DNA of 64,000 nt from Ramlibacter agri. Lineage in GTDB: Bacteria > Pseudomonadota > Gammaproteobacteria > Burkholderiales > Burkholderiaceae_C. Made by a program: the position numbers and the translations under genes. The DNA is taken from NCBI RefSeq assembly GCF_012927085.1, contig NZ_JABBFX010000001.1, forward strand, positions 2,976,001 through 3,040,000, read 5' to 3'. Position 1 is the stretch's first letter. Each line of letters starts with the position of its first letter. The notes under the pieces were generated by a model that was not told the origin of the DNA, did no database searches, and saw only the letters and a list, made by a program, of their open reading frames with translations. This document shows positions 60,864 through 64,000 of the stretch, in pieces.

Positions 60864-62735
60864 ATGAACAGCTCCTTCCTGCGCCGGATGCGGATCCTGC
60901 CCAGCTCGCTCGGACGCAAGTACGCGATCTACTTCGTGGCGGTCGTGGGAACCGCCCTGCTGGTGAGCGGCCTGGTGCAGCTGTCCTTCACCTACCGCGA
61001 GAACCAGTCCGCGGTGCTGAACCTGCAGGCCGAGAAGGCGGCGTTCGCCGCGTCGCGCATCGAAGCCTACGTGCGCGAGATCGAGCACCAGATGGGGTGG
61101 ATGCGCTTTCCCCGGCCCGCGGGCACGGGCGAGGACCAGGTCCGGCTGGACTTCCTGAAGCTGCTGCGCCAGGTCCCTGCCATCACGGACCTGATGCTGC
61201 TCGATGCCCAGGGGCACGAGCGCCTCAAGGTGTCGCGGCTCAGCGCCGACCGCGTCGACCCGGCGGCCGACCACTCGCGCGATCCGCGCTTCGTGCTGCC
61301 GCGCCAGGGCGAGACCTATTTCGGCCCGGTCTCCTTCCGCAAGGAGACGGAACCCTACATGACGATCGCCGTGGCCGAAGGCGGCCACGCGGGCGGCGTC
61401 ATCGTGGCCGACGTGAACCTGAAGTTCATCTGGGACGTGATCTCGCAGATCAAGGCGGGCGAGAACGGCAGCGCCTATGTGGTGGATGCCGATGGCCGCC
61501 TCATCGCCCATCCGGACATCAGCCTGGTGCTGCGCAAGCTGGATCTCTCGGCGCTGCCGCAGGTCGCGAGCGCGCGCTCGCACGAGGATCGGACGCCGCG
61601 AGTGACGCACGGACCCGATGGCGCCCAGGTGCTGTCGGCGCACGCCGAGATCCCCTCGCTGCACTGGCTGGTGTTCGTGGAGCAGCCCGTCTCCGAGGCG
61701 CTGGGGCCGGTGTACGCGGCGCTGCGCCGGACGGGCCTGCTGCTGCTCCTGGGCCTGGCGCTCGCGGTGCTGGCCAGCATCTACGTCTCGCGCCGCATGG
61801 CCAAGCCCATCATGGCCATCGGCGAGGGCGCCAGCGTGCTCGCCGGCGGCGACTTGTCGCATCGCATCGAGATCCGCACCGGGGACGAGCTGGAAGGCCT
61901 GGCGGGCCAGGTGAACCACCTCGCGGCGACGCTGGGCGACCTGTACGGCAACCTGGAGCGCAAGGTGGACCTCCGAACCGAGGAACTGAGCGAAGCGCTG
62001 CGCGAGATCCGGCGCAAGAGCGCCGAGCTGGAAGTCGCCGGCCGGCACAAAACCGAGTTCCTCGCCAGCATGTCGCACGAACTGCGCACGCCGCTCAACG
62101 CCATCATCGGCTTCTCGGAGGCGCTGCTGGAGCGGATGTTCGGCGAGCTGAACGAAAAGCAGGCGGACTACCTGGCCGACATCCATGCCTCGGGCGTGCA
62201 CCTGCTGTCCCTGATCAACGACATCCTGGACCTCTCCAAGATCGAAGCCGGACGCATGGACCTGGAGCTGTCCCGCTTCGACGTGCCGGCGGCGCTGCAA
62301 AGCACGCTGTCGCTGATGCGGGAGCGCGCGAGCCGCAGCCGCGTGGCCCTGCGCCTGGACTGCGACAAGGTGCCCCGGCAGTGGGTGGCGGACGAGCGCA
62401 AGTTCAAGCAGATCATGATCAACCTGCTGTCCAACGCGGTGAAGTTCACGCCTGCCGGGGGCGAGGTGAGCGTCAGCGCCGCCACGGCGGCGGACGCGCT
62501 GGAGATCGCGGTGCAGGACACGGGCATCGGCATCAAGGCCGAAGACCAGGAGCTCGTGTTCGAGGAGTTCCGCCAGGCCAGCGGCGCCCATCCGGGCAAG
62601 GTGGAGGGTTCGGGCCTCGGCCTGGCCCTGGCACGCAGGCTGGCGGAACTGCACGGCGGCACGATCCGGATGCAAAGCCAGGTGGGCCAGGGATCGACTT
62701 TCGTCGTCCGGCTGCCGCAGCAGGAGGTTGCATGA
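60864..62735 (+). CDS. Sensor histidine kinase (Cache-HAMP-HisKA-HATPase)
   Basis: This 623-residue kinase has two membrane helices (about 20-42 and 290-308) bracketing a Cache-type periplasmic sensor (about 45-285, 'YFGPVSFRKETEPYMTIAV', 'GSAYVVDADGRLIAHPDISLVL'), a HAMP domain (about 310-365), a coiled coil, HisKA with 'ASMSHELRTPLNAIIGFSEAL' (His405) and HATPase ('INLLSNAVKFTP', 'DTGIGIKAEDQELVFEEFRQ', 'GSGLGLALARRLAELHGG'). It starts an operon with receiver and cyclase genes; stop and next start overlap as ATGA. Confidence 0.95.
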   Translation: MNSSFLRRMRILPSSLGRKYAIYFVAVVGTALLVSGLVQLSFTYRENQSAVLNLQAEKAAFAASRIEAYVREIEHQMGWMRFPRPAGTGEDQVRLDFLKLLRQVPAITDLMLLDAQGHERLKVSRLSADRVDPAADHSRDPRFVLPRQGETYFGPVSFRKETEPYMTIAVAEGGHAGGVIVADVNLKFIWDVISQIKAGENGSAYVVDADGRLIAHPDISLVLRKLDLSALPQVASARSHEDRTPRVTHGPDGAQVLSAHAEIPSLHWLVFVEQPVSEALGPVYAALRRTGLLLLLGLALAVLASIYVSRRMAKPIMAIGEGASVLAGGDLSHRIEIRTGDELEGLAGQVNHLAATLGDLYGNLERKVDLRTEELSEALREIRRKSAELEVAGRHKTEFLASMSHELRTPLNAIIGFSEALLERMFGELNEKQADYLADIHASGVHLLSLINDILDLSKIEAGRMDLELSRFDVPAALQSTLSLMRERASRSRVALRLDCDKVPRQWVADERKFKQIMINLLSNAVKFTPAGGEVSVSAATAADALEIAVQDTGIGIKAEDQELVFEEFRQASGAHPGKVEGSGLGLALARRLAELHGGTIRMQSQVGQGSTFVVRLPQQEVA

Positions 62736-63100
62736 ATTCCATCCTGATCGTCGAGGACAACGACCGGAACATGAAGCTGTTTCGCGACCTGCTGCAGTTC
62801 GCCGGCTACCGCACGATCGAGGCCAGCACCGGCGCGCAGGGGCTGGCCGCGGCCAGGCAGCACCAGCCGGACCTGGTCCTGATGGACATCCAGCTGCCCG
62901 ACACCGACGGCGTGGCGGTGCTGCGGTCCATCCGCGAAGAAGCCGGCCTGCGGATGCCCGTGCTCGCGGTGTCGGCCTCGGTGATGCCGGACGACCAGCA
63001 GCGCGTCGTCGTCTCCGGCTTCGACGGCTTCATCACCAAGCCGATCCACGTGAAGTCCTTCCTGGCTACCGTGAAGCAGGCGCTGGAGGCCCGGGCATGA
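62732..63100 (+). CDS. Single-domain response regulator (CheY/DivK-like)
   Basis: This 122-residue receiver-only protein has E8-D9, phospho-acceptor D52 in 'LVLMDIQLPDTDG' and Lys103 in 'FITKPIH'. It is encoded with the kinase at 60864 and the cyclase at 63097, each pair overlapping by 4 bases. It probably shuttles phosphate or modulates the cyclase. Confidence 0.95.
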   Translation: MNSILIVEDNDRNMKLFRDLLQFAGYRTIEASTGAQGLAAARQHQPDLVLMDIQLPDTDGVAVLRSIREEAGLRMPVLAVSASVMPDDQQRVVVSGFDGFITKPIHVKSFLATVKQALEARA

Positions 63101-64000
63101 AGCCGGCCCGCATCCTGGTGGTCGACGACACGCCTTCCAACGTGAAGCTGCTGGTGGACATGCTCGGCGCCGCAGGGTACGCAGTGGAGTCCGCGGCCGA
63201 CGGCGAGCAGGCATTGCGGGCGATCGAAGCCGAAGCGCCGGATCTGGTCCTGCTCGACGTCATGATGCCCGGGCTCGACGGCTTCCAGGTCTGCCAGGCG
63301 CTGCGGGCCGATGCGAGGACGGCCTTGCTGCCGGTCGTGCTCGTGACCGCGCTGGATGCGCGCGAGGACCGGGTCCGCGGCCTGGACGTGGGCGCCGACG
63401 ATTTCCTGACCAAGCCGATCAACCGGCCGGAGCTGCTGGCGCGCGTGCGCTCGCTGCTGCGCATCAAGACCCTGCACGACCAGGTGGAGGTGCAGAAGCG
63501 GGAGCTGGCGGACTGGAACCTGCGCCTGGAGCAGCGCGTGAAAGAGGGCGTCGAGGAACTGCAGAAGCTGTCCTACCTGAAGCGCTTCTTCTCGCCGGCC
63601 GTGGCCGACCTGATCCTCAGCGGACAGCTGGACGCCATGCGCAGCCACCGCAGCGAGATCGTGGTGGTGTTCCTGGACCTGCGCGGATTCACGGCCTTCT
63701 CCGAAAGCGTGGACCCCGAGGACGTGCACACCGTGCTGCGCGAGTACCACCGGCAGATGGGCGCCCTGATCATGAAGCATCAAGGCTCCGTGGAGCACTT
63801 CGCGGGCGACGGCATCATGATCTTCTTCAACGATCCGGTGCCGGTGGACAACCCCGCGGCGCGCGCGATCCGGATGGCGCTGGAAATGCATGCCGTCTTC
63901 GCCGAGCTCGCGCAGGAGTGGGCGAGCATGGGCTACGAGCTCGGCATGGGCGTCGGCATCGCGCAGGGCTATGCAACGATGGGGCTGATCGGATTCGAAG
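63097..64000 (+). CDS. Receiver-adenylate/guanylate cyclase (right-truncated)
   Basis: The reading frame runs off the window after 301 codons. It has an N-terminal receiver (about 4-122; D10-D11, phospho-acceptor D54 in VLLDVMMPG, Lys106), a linker coiled coil (about 125-170) and the start of a class III cyclase domain (from about 185). Metal-binding Asp194 in 'VVFLDLRGFTAFSE' and Asp238 in 'FAGDGIMIFFND' are present. Whether it makes cAMP or cGMP cannot be told from this part. It is phosphorylation-controlled, probably by the operon's kinase. Confidence 0.93.
   Translation, partial: MKPARILVVDDTPSNVKLLVDMLGAAGYAVESAADGEQALRAIEAEAPDLVLLDVMMPGLDGFQVCQALRADARTALLPVVLVTALDAREDRVRGLDVGADDFLTKPINRPELLARVRSLLRIKTLHDQVEVQKRELADWNLRLEQRVKEGVEELQKLSYLKRFFSPAVADLILSGQLDAMRSHRSEIVVVFLDLRGFTAFSESVDPEDVHTVLREYHRQMGALIMKHQGSVEHFAGDGIMIFFNDPVPVDNPAARAIRMALEMHAVFAELAQEWASMGYELGMGVGIAQGYATMGLIGFE

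Noticed and set aside
1..64000. Search by eye for tRNA genes, CRISPR arrays, insertion sequences, phage genes and attachment sites
   Set aside because: No cloverleaf with conserved TTCRA arm, no regularly spaced repeats, no transposase or integrase family and no direct-repeat-bounded insertion were found.

Overview
This window looks like chromosomal DNA from a high-G+C betaproteobacterium of the order Burkholderiales, most likely family Comamonadaceae (Ramlibacter/Variovorax-like). The evidence is the very strong G/C third-codon preference, tandem DUF4148 secreted proteins, an extra long-form IF-1, the yjgA-pmbA-mog neighbourhood, and the UdgX/DUF4130 plus radical-SAM pair typical of this group. 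I saw no prophage, insertion sequence, CRISPR array, rRNA or tRNA. The assignment rests on recognising protein families by eye, not on a search.

Layout. 1-5 kb: the end of a LysR regulator, infA with a good terminator, and a large hybrid sensor kinase with its small partner gene. 5-9.3 kb: an SDR dehydrogenase, an RcnB-like secreted protein, and a DNA-damage pair (radical SAM protein then UdgX) headed by a perfect LexA-type box. 9.3-13.6 kb: two tandem DUF4148 proteins diverging from a LysR regulator, a DMT transporter and a CbiM-like membrane protein. 13.7-20.5 kb: a multi-PAS histidine kinase, a coupled SRPBCC-ArsR pair, a B3/B4-domain protein, an AraC regulator and small envelope proteins. 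20.6-28.8 kb: a class V aminotransferase, a thiamine-binding-type protein, a chemotaxis receptor with a C-terminal Cache domain, an acyl-CoA ligase, a small lipoprotein, a nucleotidyltransferase followed by a broken HEPN gene, and glnS.

29-35.3 kb: two short genes, a gene-poor stretch with a likely small RNA, a receiver-PAS protein, then a leftward LytTR two-component cluster with two 2TM proteins and a hydrolase. 35.4-42.7 kb: uppP, an alpha/beta hydrolase, the overlapping mutS-Anbu-hydrolase operon and an HPP-CBS membrane protein. 42.6-49.6 kb: a SulP transporter with PPK2, an MscS channel, an inositol monophosphatase and a SulP-STAS-cNMP fusion. 49.6-53.8 kb: trmJ, cysE, mog, darP and pmbA. 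53.8-58.5 kb: a complete branched-chain amino acid ABC operon. 58.6-64 kb: two beta-propeller lipoproteins, a possible gene remnant, and a kinase-receiver-cyclase operon that runs off the right edge.

The window is mainly housekeeping and signalling. Four sensor kinases, several receivers, a chemoreceptor, a class III-type cyclase and a cNMP-binding transporter suggest a free-living, environmentally responsive cell. The points most worth a second look are the LexA box on the UdgX pair, the broken HEPN partner beside an intact nucleotidyltransferase with its own palindromic operator, a candidate C-rich small RNA near 29.9 kb, and a repeated 30-bp palindrome found in two of the few roomy convergent gaps.
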